The notes beneath the pieces are model-generated. The model was not told where the DNA came from. It ran no database searches and was given only the letters and a program-made list of their open reading frames with translations. A stretch of 64,000 nucleotides of DNA from DIGJ01 sp041739345. GTDB lineage: Bacteria; Bacillota; Clostridia; Lachnospirales; Lachnospiraceae. Made by a program: the position numbers and the translations under genes. Positions 1 through 8,798 of the stretch are shown in pieces. Each line of letters starts with the position of its first letter. Positions within the stretch are counted from its first letter, which is position 1. The DNA lies in NCBI GenBank assembly GCA_041739345.1, contig JBGSNZ010000019.1:22115-86114 (forward strand), given 5' to 3'.

Positions 1-2
1 TT

Positions 3-194
3 ATTTTGACGAATGTGAACTATATTGAAAATCCTTGTGAGGAAATACTGGGAAGAGAAGGGTTTGAAAAGGTAACTGCTGTACAGGAAGGTCAGGTTTA
101 TTATATTGATAATATGTCAAGTTCCCTTCCAAACGAAAATATTGTAAAAGCGATAAAAGAAATGGCAAAAGCAGTTTACCCGGACTTATATTAA
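3..194 (+). CDS. ABC importer substrate-binding protein, C-terminal end (partial)
   Basis: The frame is open to the left edge, so only about the last 63 residues are visible. The tail resembles the C-terminal lobe of TroA/BtuF-type binding proteins (Peripla_BP_2): a short strand with the motif GQVYYID followed by a closing helix ending AVYPDLY. Such lipoproteins deliver ferric siderophore, haem or cobalamin to a FecCD/BtuC permease. The next two genes are that permease and its ATPase, only 4 bp downstream, which supports the call more than the fragment alone. The lipobox and ligand pocket lie outside the window, so the ligand cannot be told. Confidence 0.75.
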   Translation: MLTNVNYIENPCEEILGREGFEKVTAVQEGQVYYIDNMSSSLPNENIVKAIKEMAKAVYPDLY

Positions 195-198
195 ACAT

Positions 199-1227
199 AT
201 GAAGAAAAAAAGGAACGTATTTATTATGGCAGGTGTTGCCTTCCTTTCGCTTATATTAGGAATCGGAATTGGCAGCGTATTCATATCTCCGGTGCAGATT
301 ATTGAAATTTTTATGAATCAAATGATGGATTTTCCTCTACCGGAGAGTTTAAACGAAATTTATGTCGGACTCATTTTGAATATCCGTTTGCCACGTGTCC
401 TACTTGCTTTTTTGGTTGGGGCTGCACTTTCGGTTAGCGGAACGGTAATGCAGTCTGTACTAAAGAATCCCCTAGCATCCTCCTATGGACTAGGGGTTTC
501 TTCGGGTGCGGGTCTGGGTGCTATATTGGTGATGATGGGCGGTGTTTCTTCTGGAATTCTTGGAACCTTTTTGCTACCGGTTGTGGGGCTTACGTTCGGC
601 TTGGTTACTGTATTTATATCCATTTTTCTTGCCTCAAAATTTGACCGGAATATGTCAAATTATACGATTGTTTTAACCGGAATGGTGGTATCACTATTTA
701 TCAATGCAATCATGTCAACACTTGCATCCACTTCACAGGAATATTCACAGCGAATTACACTTTGGCAGTTAGGCAGTTTTTCTTTAAAAGAATGGAGCTA
801 TGTGTTCGTTTTGTTTCCAATCGTATTGGTTTGCATACTATTCTTTATGCAATTTACAGACGAATTAGATATATTAACCTTTGGGGAAGAACAGGCAAGT
901 GCGATGGGAATTGAATTAAAGAAAACGAAATGGCTACTGATTGGAATGACTGCAGTACTCACAGGAACTGCAGTTTCCTTTGTTGGTGTCATTGGGTTTG
1001 TAGATTTGATTGGGCCACATGTTGTGAGACGAATGTTTGGTTGTGAGCACAAATATGTAATTCCGATGTCTGCTTTATTTGGAGGAAGTTTTATGGTAAT
1101 TGCAGATTTACTTGCAAGAACGTTGGTATCTCCATCTGAAATTCCAATCGGTTCCATTACGGCTTTGGTAGGTGCACCATTTTTTATCTACATCTTTTTC
1201 AGAAGCAGAAAGGAGAAGAGCGCATGA
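199..1227 (+). CDS. FecCD/BtuC-family ABC transporter permease
   Basis: Integral membrane subunit of a binding-protein-dependent importer for iron-siderophore, haem or cobalamin. The 342 residues match the family length (about 330-350) and show repeated long hydrophobic segments. Family motifs are visible: PRVLLAFLVGAALSVSG near residue 55-75, then NPLAS and LGVSSGAG, and near residue 270 the FVDLIGPHVVRR segment that corresponds to the cytoplasmic coupling helix contacting the ATPase. The gene follows the binding-protein gene by 4 bp and overlaps the ATPase gene by 4 bp (ATGA), so the three are one operon. The substrate is not deducible from the sequence. Confidence 0.92.
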   Translation: MKKKRNVFIMAGVAFLSLILGIGIGSVFISPVQIIEIFMNQMMDFPLPESLNEIYVGLILNIRLPRVLLAFLVGAALSVSGTVMQSVLKNPLASSYGLGVSSGAGLGAILVMMGGVSSGILGTFLLPVVGLTFGLVTVFISIFLASKFDRNMSNYTIVLTGMVVSLFINAIMSTLASTSQEYSQRITLWQLGSFSLKEWSYVFVLFPIVLVCILFFMQFTDELDILTFGEEQASAMGIELKKTKWLLIGMTAVLTGTAVSFVGVIGFVDLIGPHVVRRMFGCEHKYVIPMSALFGGSFMVIADLLARTLVSPSEIPIGSITALVGAPFFIYIFFRSRKEKSA

Positions 1228-1994
1228 TTAATATAGAACACGTAAGCTGTGGCTATGATTCAAATCCGATCATAAAAGATATTTCATTTACAGTAAAAGA
1301 AAATGAAATACTTTGTATTTTGGGACCAAATGGCTGCGGAAAAACGACACTTCTTCGTGCAATTTCTGGATTGTTGCCTGCAACTGGAACGATACAAATG
1401 AATGGAATGGATTTAAAAAAGGCAGGGCGTAAGGAAATTGCTAAAAAAATAGCAGTGATGAATCAACTGACAAGCATATATTTTTCTTATACGGTTTATG
1501 AAACGGTAAAAATGGGACGCTATGTACATAGCAAAAGCGGTATTTTTCAGAAGGATCAAAAGAAAGAAAAGGCATTTGTGTATGAATGCCTGGAGAAAGT
1601 TGGTATGTTAGATCAAAAAAACCGTCTGATTACTGAACTTTCTGGAGGGCAATTACAGCGAGTACTTTTTGCGCGTGTCTTAGCGCAGGATCCTGAAATA
1701 ATTTTACTGGATGAACCGACCAACCATCTGGATTTAAAATATCAAATTGAATTACTCGAACAGATAAAAGAGTGGGGGAAAAAGGAAAATAGGTGTGTAA
1801 TCGGAGTCCTTCATGATATCAATCATGCACTTTTATTCGCGGATAAAATAATGTTACTAAATGATGGTAAAATCAAAGCCTATGATGAATCCTGTGATTT
1901 TGATTTATCTAGCTTAAATGAAATCTATGGAATTGATGTGGCAGGCTACATGTTGCATGCACTGGAGAGATGGAGAAATGATGATGAAAAATGA
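1224..1994 (+). CDS. ABC transporter ATP-binding protein (FepC/BtuD type)
   Basis: Nucleotide-binding subunit energising the upstream FecCD-type permease. Walker A GPNGCGKT is at residues 34-41, the signature LSGGQ at 139-143, and Walker B IILLDE at 159-164 followed by PTNHLD. The switch histidine is in the segment VLHDINHA. Length 256 residues is normal for this class. The start codon overlaps the permease stop as ATGA, a sign of translational coupling. No further transporter gene follows; the next gene has its own promoter. Confidence 0.93.
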   Translation: MINIEHVSCGYDSNPIIKDISFTVKENEILCILGPNGCGKTTLLRAISGLLPATGTIQMNGMDLKKAGRKEIAKKIAVMNQLTSIYFSYTVYETVKMGRYVHSKSGIFQKDQKKEKAFVYECLEKVGMLDQKNRLITELSGGQLQRVLFARVLAQDPEIILLDEPTNHLDLKYQIELLEQIKEWGKKENRCVIGVLHDINHALLFADKIMLLNDGKIKAYDESCDFDLSSLNEIYGIDVAGYMLHALERWRNDDEK

Positions 1995-2034
1995 ATTATA
2001 TCGAAGCAAAACTATAAATAAACCCAATAAATCT

Positions 2035-2064
2035 TTGACTTTCTAATGACAGAATAGGTAAAAT
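2035..2064 (+). promoter_or_regulatory. Likely sigma-A promoter for the CsoR-family gene
   Basis: TTGACT at 2035-2040 and TAAAAT at 2059-2064 are separated by 18 bp, in the gap between the ABC importer operon and the gene at 2106. I see no clear terminator for the importer in this gap. Confidence 0.5.
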
Positions 2065-2105
2065 CAGCTATAGTTATAGGAGAAAGATGAAATGGAGAGG
2101 ATAAA

Positions 2106-2486
2106 ATGAGTGAAAAAGAAAAGCTGATGAAAGAAGCAGAAACTCAAATACAACCACATAATCATAATCAGGAACACGATCATGAATACCAGCATGAGCA
2201 TAATCTTCCACACACACATGAACATCCTCATGAAGATACTAAAAAGGTACTAAACCGTATGTCAAGAGTAATCGGGCATATGGAGGCAACCAAGCGAATG
2301 GTAGAAGACGGGAGAGATTGCAGCGAGGTTCTGATTCAGATTGCGGCAGTAAAATCAGCCATCAATAATATCGGAAAAATTATTTTGCAGGACCACATCA
2401 ACCATTGTATCGTGGATGCGGTTGAGAGCGGAGATAAAAAAGCATTAGATGATCTTGCAGATGCAATTGATAAATTTGTGAAATGA
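2106..2486 (+). CDS. CsoR/FrmR-family metal- or thiol-sensing repressor with His-rich N-terminus
   Basis: Small all-helical repressor of the DUF156 family, which senses Cu(I), Ni(II), formaldehyde or sulfane sulfur and releases DNA on binding. The CsoR metal triad C-H-C is present at C72, H97 and C101 (HxxxC spacing), the pattern of copper-type members. Unusual for the family, residues 18-42 hold about ten histidines in a run rich in HxH and HxxxH, suggesting extra metal binding. The core alone is about 85 residues, so the histidine arm explains the 126-residue length. It overlaps the next gene by 4 bp. No copper ATPase or chaperone gene is adjacent, so the target is unknown. Confidence 0.85.
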   Translation: MSEKEKLMKEAETQIQPHNHNQEHDHEYQHEHNLPHTHEHPHEDTKKVLNRMSRVIGHMEATKRMVEDGRDCSEVLIQIAAVKSAINNIGKIILQDHINHCIVDAVESGDKKALDDLADAIDKFVK

Positions 2487-2950
2487 TAGATCAATATTAT
2501 ACTAAAATGACAAAAATAGGATTAATTACAATCCAAATAAAGAATGAAGAAATCAAGTTATTGGAATTTGGAGAACAAACCATACTTGATAGTAAGTATG
2601 GTAAAAGCGAACAGCTTGATATGGCGTTTTCGCAGCTGGATGAATATTTTGAGGGAAAGAGAAAGACATTTTCATTATCTGTAAATCCAGAAGGTACCGA
2701 ATTTCAAAAAAAAGTTTGGAATGAACTTTTAAAGATACCATATGGGGAAACAAGATGTTATCAAGACATAGCCATAGGGATAGCGAATGAAAAGGCAAGC
2801 AGGGCAATTGGTATGGCAAATCATAACAACCCAATTGCAATTATAATTCCTTGCCACCGTGTAATTGGGAAAAATGGCTCTCTGGTTGGCTATGCAGGCG
2901 GCATAGAAAGAAAGATACAGTTACTTGAGTTGGAGAAAAAGTGGAAGTAG
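2483..2950 (+). CDS. ogt: Methylated-DNA--[protein]-cysteine S-methyltransferase
   Basis: Suicide repair enzyme that moves the alkyl group from O6-alkylguanine to its own cysteine. The active-site motif IIPCHRVIG is present with the acceptor Cys at residue 124. The C-terminal winged-helix part (FQKKVWNELLKIPYGET, residues 74-90) carries the DNA-binding and arginine-finger region. An N-terminal RNase-H-like lobe covers residues 1-70. Length 155 is typical of Ogt. The 4-bp overlap with the CsoR-type gene implies co-transcription. Confidence 0.93.
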   Translation: MIDQYYTKMTKIGLITIQIKNEEIKLLEFGEQTILDSKYGKSEQLDMAFSQLDEYFEGKRKTFSLSVNPEGTEFQKKVWNELLKIPYGETRCYQDIAIGIANEKASRAIGMANHNNPIAIIIPCHRVIGKNGSLVGYAGGIERKIQLLELEKKWK

Positions 2951-2969
2951 CTAGTAGGTTGGTGCAAAT

Positions 2970-3356
2970 ATGAAATGGGTAAATAAACGAGATATTTATG
3001 TGGTGATTTGTGTGTTTTTAGTAGCAACAATTATGTATGGAGGCTATCGGCTTTATGTAGCAAATTTACCGGCAAAGGCAGAAATTTATTATGAGTCAAA
3101 ATTAATAAAAACGGTAGTATTAGATTCCGGTAAAGAAGAAACATTCAAAGTTCCAGAATCGGATCATGTCACCTTTCACTTGTATGCGGATGGTTCCATT
3201 GCCTTTGAACATTCTGATTGTCCGGATCAGATTTGCGTAAAATCAGGAAAGCTTCATCTCGTTGGACAGAGTGCAGCTTGTTTACCAAATAAATTAATTG
3301 TAAAAATCGTGCCAGCAAATGCAAATTCAAAAGATGATGTGGACATGATTGGGTAG
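2970..3356 (+). CDS. NusG domain II (NusG_II) membrane-anchored protein, EetA-like
   Basis: 128 residues with a single N-terminal membrane segment (about residues 9-28) and an extracytoplasmic NusG_II (DUF1312) domain carrying the conserved region EHSDCPDQICVKSG and a later Cys in AACLPN. The role of the family is not settled. In Listeria the related EetA protein belongs to the extracellular electron transfer locus together with EetB and an ApbE-type flavin transferase. Here the next two genes are a Gx/HepS-type membrane protein and an ApbE, the same companions. Spacing to the next gene is 11 bp. Confidence 0.85.
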   Translation: MKWVNKRDIYVVICVFLVATIMYGGYRLYVANLPAKAEIYYESKLIKTVVLDSGKEETFKVPESDHVTFHLYADGSIAFEHSDCPDQICVKSGKLHLVGQSAACLPNKLIVKIVPANANSKDDVDMIG

Positions 3357-3367
3357 AAAGTAAAAAA

Positions 3368-3874
3368 ATGAAAAATGAAGATTCAAAAACAAAGAATTTG
3401 GTATTAACGGCTATGCTTTTTGCGACAGCAGTTGTTCTGTCAATTGTGGAAAGTATGATTCCAATGCCAATTCCAATACCTGGGGTGAAATTTGGACTGT
3501 CTAATATTGTTGTTATGTATGCTGTATTTTTCCTTAATAAACGGGATGCGCTTATGATTGCAATATTAAAAGGTGTATTTGCTGCATTGACTAGAGGCGC
3601 GGTAGCAGGACTTTTAAGTCTTACTGGAGGCGTGTTTTCTATTGTAGTCATGGTAGTATTGATGTATATATTGAAAGAAAAGGGAAGCTATTTTTTATAT
3701 AGTATGGCTGGAGCATTATTTCATAATATTGGTCAGTTTGTTGCGATATCCATTATTTATACCGATATGGCGTGGCTGTATTATTTGCCAATTTTATTGG
3801 TAACAGGAATAATTGCAGGAATGATAACCTCCGTTTTACTGAGGGTTCTTTTACCAGCATTACAAAAGATATAA
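3368..3874 (+). CDS. Gx transporter family protein (Hpre_diP_synt_I; EetB-like)
   Basis: A 168-residue membrane protein with about five hydrophobic segments, of the family often labelled heptaprenyl diphosphate synthase component I. The conserved N-terminal part (VESMIPMPIPIPGVKFGLSN) and GAVAGLLSLTGG are visible. The family looks like an ECF-type S component rather than an enzyme. In Listeria the EetB homologue sits with EetA and an FMN transferase. Placement between the NusG_II gene and apbE supports a shared role in extracytoplasmic flavin or quinone electron transfer, which is inference. Confidence 0.82.
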   Translation: MKNEDSKTKNLVLTAMLFATAVVLSIVESMIPMPIPIPGVKFGLSNIVVMYAVFFLNKRDALMIAILKGVFAALTRGAVAGLLSLTGGVFSIVVMVVLMYILKEKGSYFLYSMAGALFHNIGQFVAISIIYTDMAWLYYLPILLVTGIIAGMITSVLLRVLLPALQKI

Positions 3875-3899
3875 TTTGACTTATTGAGGTGAAAATAAC

Positions 3900-4946
3900 A
3901 TGAAACGTTGTAAATATAAATTATTTGGAGGAATCTTTCTATGTATTTTACTAGTTGGATGTCAAAAATCAAGCGGACTTACGCGATTTAGTACGCAGTA
4001 TTTGGATTTATTTGATACATTGACGGTAATCGATGGTTATGCAAACAATCAGGATGAATTTTCCAAACAAACGAAGAAACTCTACGAAGAACTTAAAACA
4101 TATCATCAACTTTATGATATTTATAATAATTATGAAAATATGAATAATATAAAGACAATAAATGATAATGCCGGAGTTACACCAGTGAAAGTGGATAAAA
4201 AGATAATCGATTTACTACTCATGGGCAAAGAAATGTATGAGGAAACAGATGGCAAAGTAAATATTGCATTTGGAAGTGTATTATCAATTTGGCATGTATA
4301 TCGAGCAGAGGGTTTGGATGACCCTGAAAATGCAAAGCTTCCACCGATGGATGAACTAAAGGCTGCAAACAAACATGTGGATATAACAAAGGTAATGATA
4401 GACGAAGAGGCATCCACGGTATATTTGGAAGACAAGGATATGAGCCTAGATGTTGGCTCGATTGGAAAAGGTTATGCTACGGAAAAGCTAACAGACTATG
4501 CAACCAGTGAAGGTATGAATAATTTACTGATTAGTGTGGGCGGTAATATTTCTGCAATTGGTACAAAAGAAGACGGAAGCAAATGGATGCTTGGTATTCA
4601 AAATCCAGATACAGACAGTGAAAATGCGTATGTGTTAAAATTGAATGCACAGGATCAATCTTTGGTTACCAGTGGTAACTATCAACGTTATTATGTGGTA
4701 GATGGAAAAATATATCATCATATTATTGATCCGAATACCTTAATGCCGTCTACTTATTTTGCATCCGTTTCGATATTAAATAAGCACTCAGGAATAGCAG
4801 ACGCCTTGTCGACAGCGGTTTATAACATGCCATTTGAAGAGGGACTTGCCTTAATAGAACGTATTCCAGATACAGAAGCAATGTGGATTTATGAAGATGG
4901 AACATTTGCATTTTCGAGCGGATTCGAGGAAGCTATTGCGCAGTAA
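3900..4946 (+). CDS. apbE: FAD:protein FMN transferase lipoprotein
   Basis: Transfers FMN from FAD to a threonine or serine of extracytoplasmic redox proteins. The N-terminus is a lipoprotein signal with lipobox LLVGC (Cys21), so it is anchored outside the membrane. Family motifs are visible: FDTLTVIDGYA, the flavin/Mg region SLDVGSIGKGYA, and LISVGGN, followed by TSGNYQRYY and HHIIDPNT near the C-terminus. Length 348 fits ApbE. It follows the NusG_II and Gx genes, with a 25-bp gap. No obvious FMN-binding acceptor protein is encoded in the window. Confidence 0.93.
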   Translation: MKRCKYKLFGGIFLCILLVGCQKSSGLTRFSTQYLDLFDTLTVIDGYANNQDEFSKQTKKLYEELKTYHQLYDIYNNYENMNNIKTINDNAGVTPVKVDKKIIDLLLMGKEMYEETDGKVNIAFGSVLSIWHVYRAEGLDDPENAKLPPMDELKAANKHVDITKVMIDEEASTVYLEDKDMSLDVGSIGKGYATEKLTDYATSEGMNNLLISVGGNISAIGTKEDGSKWMLGIQNPDTDSENAYVLKLNAQDQSLVTSGNYQRYYVVDGKIYHHIIDPNTLMPSTYFASVSILNKHSGIADALSTAVYNMPFEEGLALIERIPDTEAMWIYEDGTFAFSSGFEEAIAQ

Positions 4947-5001
4947 CTTGAGAAACGCTATAATAAATGGTAATGTTTTGGTACAGTTAGGAGATAATAC
5001 G

Positions 5002-5994
5002 ATGTGGCATAATCGATTTTGTGGCAAATGCCTGATGGTCTTATTTAGCCTATTTCTTTTGACGGGATGCGCTAAGGAAAATGAAGCAAAGAAGCAATAT
5101 GATGAGGGACTAGCATCTTTTAATGAAAATAAATGGGAAGAAGCCATTGAAAGTTTTGGGAACGCAGTTTTGGAAGAAACTGAGGGAAACAAACAAAGTA
5201 AATCAGAGCAAATTCTAAATAAAAAAGCCTGCTATGGAATGGGCGTTGCTTATTATAAGATTCAAAATTATGAAAAAGCAGAGAAGTACTTGGAAGAGGC
5301 ACTTTCGATTTCCTATTTGGATAATTGGGACGAAGAAATAAAGAAGTACCAGGTGGATACTTTATGTGAACTTGATGAATATGAGAAAGCTTACGACGTA
5401 ATACTTACTCTTAGAGAAGATAAAAAGGAGGATTTTTCTCTTTTGTTTCAAGAGTATTTTATACTAGATGCTTTAGGAAAAGAAACTAAAAAAGAGGAAC
5501 TGTTGAAGGAAGGACGTTCCATCAAAGGAAACGGAGATGAATACCAGTTCAATCAGGCAAAAATCAATTATTTTCTTGGTGACTTGAACCAAGCCAAAGA
5601 AGGTATGAAAGTAGCATCTGAAAATGAAATAACGGAAGCTTTATTTTATCTAGGAAGAATCTATGAAGATAGTCAAAAATACGAAAAGTCAATATCGTAT
5701 TATGAAGCGTATAATTCTGCCCGAGAAGCAGAAAATGATTTTGTAAACTTACACATGGCAGTTTGTTATGAAAAGAGCGGTGACTATGCGTCTGCACTTA
5801 ATGTATATGAATCAGCAATTAAAAACAGTGATGGGAGCTATTTAAAAGAGCTTCGTTATAATCAGATTGTGACATTGGAAAAAAACACGCAGTATAAGGA
5901 AGCATTTGAAAAATGCAGTGCTTATATGAAAGACTATGAAGAAGATGATACAATGAAAAAAGAGTATGAATTCCTAGAGACAAGGGTTCAATAG
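5002..5994 (+). CDS. Tetratricopeptide-repeat lipoprotein
   Basis: I start at ATG 5002 because AGGAG lies 8 bp upstream and the protein then opens with a signal peptide and lipobox LLTGC (Cys23). The same frame is open back to an ATG at 4891, which would bury the signal. The mature part is almost all TPR-like helical pairs: motifs such as YGMGVAYYKIQNYEKAEKY, ALFYLGRIYEDSQKYEKS and LHMAVCYEKSGDYASALN recur from about residue 30 to 300. TPR lipoproteins act as assembly scaffolds at the cell surface; the partner is unknown. It lies 55 bp after apbE and 11 bp before hflX, in the same direction. Confidence 0.8.
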   Translation: MWHNRFCGKCLMVLFSLFLLTGCAKENEAKKQYDEGLASFNENKWEEAIESFGNAVLEETEGNKQSKSEQILNKKACYGMGVAYYKIQNYEKAEKYLEEALSISYLDNWDEEIKKYQVDTLCELDEYEKAYDVILTLREDKKEDFSLLFQEYFILDALGKETKKEELLKEGRSIKGNGDEYQFNQAKINYFLGDLNQAKEGMKVASENEITEALFYLGRIYEDSQKYEKSISYYEAYNSAREAENDFVNLHMAVCYEKSGDYASALNVYESAIKNSDGSYLKELRYNQIVTLEKNTQYKEAFEKCSAYMKDYEEDDTMKKEYEFLETRVQ

Positions 5995-6005
5995 GAGGAA
6001 TAAAA

Positions 6006-7250
6006 ATGGCAGAATTGCATGAAATAAAGGAAACGGAAGAAAAAATAATTTTAGTAGCAGTTGCGCTACAAGTTAAGGATGATACGGAAGAATCTTTGGA
6101 TGAGTTAGAGGAGCTTGCAAAGACTGCTGGAGCAGTTACCGTTGCTAAAGTGATTCAAAACAGAGATAAAGTTCACCCAGGAACTTATATTGGAAAAGGG
6201 AAAATTGCAGAAGTAAAAGAATTATTAAATGAGTTAGGTGCAACGACAGTCGTATGTGACGATGAATTATCTCCAGCACAGATCAAAAACTTAGAATTAG
6301 AACTTGAAACCAAAGTAATTGACCGAACGGTTATGATATTGGATATCTTTGCAAACCGTGCTTCCACAAGGGAAGGTAAGATTCAGGTTGAATTGGCACA
6401 GCTTAAATATCGATCTTCTCGTCTAATTGGTCTTGGAAAATCATTATCAAGACTAGGTGGTGGTATCGGTACGAGAGGACCTGGAGAGAAAAAACTTGAA
6501 GTGGATCGTCGACTCATTAAAGACCGAATTTCCCAGCTAAACAAGGAATTAGAGGATGTAAAGCAAGCAAGAGAAACTACAAGAAAACAAAGAAGTAAAA
6601 ATCCGGTGCCTGTAGTTGCGATTGTTGGATATACAAATGCAGGAAAATCAACCCTCTTAAATACATTAACAGATGCAGGAGTCTTAGAAGAAGATAAGCT
6701 GTTTGCCACACTCGATCCAACAACCAGAAATTTGGTACTAGAAAGTGGTCAACAGATATTGATCACAGATACAGTAGGTTTTATCCGCAAGCTTCCACAT
6801 CATTTAATTGACGCATTTAAAAGTACATTAGAAGAAGCAAAATATTCGGATATTATTCTTCATGTGGTGGATAGTGCAAATGAAACTGCATATAATCAGA
6901 TGCATATTGTATATGAAACGCTTGATAACCTAGGGGTAAAAGATAAGTTGATTATTACTGCATTTAATAAACAGGATAAATTGGAAGTAGAACAGATTAT
7001 AAGGGACTTTCATGCAGATAAGACAGTTAAAATCTCAGCAAAGACGGGTGCTGGTCTGAAGGAATTGCTAGATACCCTTGAAAACGTATTACAGGAGAGA
7101 AAAGTATATATAGAAAGAGTCTTCTCCTATCAAGAAGCAGCAAAGCTGCAGGTAATTCGTAAATATGGACAATTATTAGAGGAAGAATATCGCGAAGATG
7201 GTATCTTTGTGAAAGCATATGTGCCAAAAGAAGTATACTTAGGATTATAA
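6006..7250 (+). CDS. hflX: Ribosome-associated GTPase HflX
   Basis: GTPase that binds the ribosomal 50S subunit and splits stalled or hibernating ribosomes after heat or antibiotic stress. The N-terminal HflX domain (residues 15-190) contains the signature GIGTRGPGEKKLE near 153-165, followed by the G domain: G1 GYTNAGKS at 208-215, G3 DTVGF at 255-259 and G4 NKQD. A C-terminal tail covers residues 370-414. Length 414 is normal. AGGAGG lies just upstream of the ATG, and the gene is 11 bp after the TPR lipoprotein gene. Confidence 0.95.
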   Translation: MAELHEIKETEEKIILVAVALQVKDDTEESLDELEELAKTAGAVTVAKVIQNRDKVHPGTYIGKGKIAEVKELLNELGATTVVCDDELSPAQIKNLELELETKVIDRTVMILDIFANRASTREGKIQVELAQLKYRSSRLIGLGKSLSRLGGGIGTRGPGEKKLEVDRRLIKDRISQLNKELEDVKQARETTRKQRSKNPVPVVAIVGYTNAGKSTLLNTLTDAGVLEEDKLFATLDPTTRNLVLESGQQILITDTVGFIRKLPHHLIDAFKSTLEEAKYSDIILHVVDSANETAYNQMHIVYETLDNLGVKDKLIITAFNKQDKLEVEQIIRDFHADKTVKISAKTGAGLKELLDTLENVLQERKVYIERVFSYQEAAKLQVIRKYGQLLEEEYREDGIFVKAYVPKEVYLGL

Positions 7251-7285
7251 AAAGAAAAACCGAAAGATTTTTTAATCTTTCACAA

Positions 7286-7319
7286 TGCGCATAAAGCAAG
7301 CGCAGGAATGGAGGAAGCA
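7286..7319 (+). promoter_or_regulatory. Hairpin plus RBS module upstream of thyA
   Basis: TGCGC at 7286-7290 can pair with GCGCA at 7300-7304 (9-nt loop). It is directly followed by GGAATGGAGG, which carries the thyA ribosome binding site. A nearly identical arrangement lies at 51600-51631 before the glycyl-radical subunit gene. A second inverted repeat (GAAAGATT at 7262-7269 with AATCTTTC at 7274-7281) precedes it and may help end the hflX transcript. Confidence 0.5.
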
Positions 7320-8168
7320 ATGAGTTTAGCAGATGAGATTTTTATTCATACGTGCAAAGATATTCTTTTGAATGGTACAAGCACGGAGGGAGAAAAGGTA
7401 AGACCAAAATGGGAAGATGGAACACCAGCTTATACCATTAAGAAATTCGGAGTTGTTAATCGCTATGACCTGACAAAGGAATTTCCGCTGCTAACCCTAA
7501 GAAAGACTGCACTCAAAAGTGCAACCGATGAAATGCTTTGGATTTGGCAGCAAAAGTCAAATAATATACAAGATCTTCATAGCCATATCTGGGATGCATG
7601 GGCAGATGAGACAGGTTCCATTGGGAAAGCATATGGTTATCAGTTAGGAGTAAAGCACAAATACAAGGAAGGTGAAATGGATCAGGTGGATCGTGTAATT
7701 TATGACCTTAAAAATAATCCATTTAGCCGACGTATTATGACGAATATCTATGTTCATCAGGATTTAAATGAAATGAAACTATATCCATGCGCCTATAGCA
7801 TGACGTTTAATGTCACGCAAAAGAAGGGAGAGGATAAATTAACGTTAAATGCTATTCTAAATCAGCGTTCACAAGATATTCTCGCAGCAAACAACTGGAA
7901 TGTTGTACAGTATGCAGTTTTGGTGCATATGCTAGCCCAGACGTGTGACATGCAGGTAGGTGAATTGGTTCATGTTATTGCAGATGCTCATATTTATGAC
8001 AGGCATATTCCATTGATTGAAGAACTGATAGAACGACAAATGTATGATGCGCCAAAGTTTTGCCTAAATCCTGAAATTAAAGACTTCTACCAGTTTACAA
8101 GAGAGGATGTAATGGTAGAAAATTATGTTACCGGGCCACAGATAAAAGGAATTCCAATTGCTGTTTAG
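7320..8168 (+). CDS. thyA: Thymidylate synthase
   Basis: Makes dTMP from dUMP with methylene-tetrahydrofolate. I start at ATG 7320 because GGAGG at 7310-7314 is correctly spaced; the ATG at 7308 has no RBS. The catalytic cysteine is Cys157 in LYPCAYSM, and the downstream phosphate- and folate-binding stretch LNQRSQDILAANNWN (about 180-194) is clear. The residue after the Cys is Ala where the classic ThyA motif has His (PCH); variants with PCA or PCV occur in Gram-positive lineages. Length is 282. Dihydrofolate reductase follows 23 bp later, as expected, since this reaction oxidises the folate that DHFR regenerates. Confidence 0.93.
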   Translation: MSLADEIFIHTCKDILLNGTSTEGEKVRPKWEDGTPAYTIKKFGVVNRYDLTKEFPLLTLRKTALKSATDEMLWIWQQKSNNIQDLHSHIWDAWADETGSIGKAYGYQLGVKHKYKEGEMDQVDRVIYDLKNNPFSRRIMTNIYVHQDLNEMKLYPCAYSMTFNVTQKKGEDKLTLNAILNQRSQDILAANNWNVVQYAVLVHMLAQTCDMQVGELVHVIADAHIYDRHIPLIEELIERQMYDAPKFCLNPEIKDFYQFTREDVMVENYVTGPQIKGIPIAV

Positions 8169-8191
8169 GCAGTAAAAAAGGAGGTTTTAAA

Positions 8192-8683
8192 ATGAATATT
8201 ATTGTTGCCGTCGATAAAAACTGGGGAATTGGTTATCAGAATAAGCTTTTGATAAGTATACCTGCAGATATGAGATTCTTTCGCAATGAAACAACTGGGA
8301 AAGTAGTTATTATGGGAAGAAAAACATTGGAGAGCTTTCCACAGGGGAAACCTTTAAAAGATAGAAAAAATATTGTAATTACAAAAAAGGACTGTGAAAT
8401 GCAAGATGCCACCGTTGTTCATAGCATCGAAGAAGCTTTGGATGCAGTCAAAGAATACAAAACAGAAGATGTTTATGTCATTGGTGGACAAAGTATCTAT
8501 GAACAGTTACTTCCGTATTGTGATGTTGCACATGTCACTTTAATCGATTATGCGTATAATGCCGATTCGTATTTTCCAAGTCTTGATGTAAATGATGACT
8601 GGATGATTGAAAGAGAATCAGAAGAGCAGACGTATTACGATTTGGAATATACCTTCGTTAAATATGTGAGAAAGAAAAAATAA
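8192..8683 (+). CDS. folA: Dihydrofolate reductase
   Basis: Reduces dihydrofolate to tetrahydrofolate with NADPH. The 163 residues show the usual layout: NIIVAVDKNWGIGYQNKLL with the Met20-type loop, the catalytic acid in IPADMRFFR, VIMGRKTLESFP, and DVYVIGGQSIYEQLL near 100-115. AAGGAGG precedes the ATG. Together with thyA 23 bp upstream it forms the thymidylate cycle operon. Confidence 0.95.
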   Translation: MNIIVAVDKNWGIGYQNKLLISIPADMRFFRNETTGKVVIMGRKTLESFPQGKPLKDRKNIVITKKDCEMQDATVVHSIEEALDAVKEYKTEDVYVIGGQSIYEQLLPYCDVAHVTLIDYAYNADSYFPSLDVNDDWMIERESEEQTYYDLEYTFVKYVRKKK

Positions 8684-8798
8684 TTCACAAAGGAAAAATT
8701 CACAAATTTAGCAAATTAACGTAAAATACTTGAAAAATAAAAATGGTAAGAGTATCATACAAGAAATACAGTTTGATAAATGAGAGGAAGGAAATAAA

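Noticed and set aside
798..1157. 119-codon minus-strand frame opposite the FecCD permease
   Set aside because: Antisense shadow of a hydrophobic membrane gene; no RBS or family.
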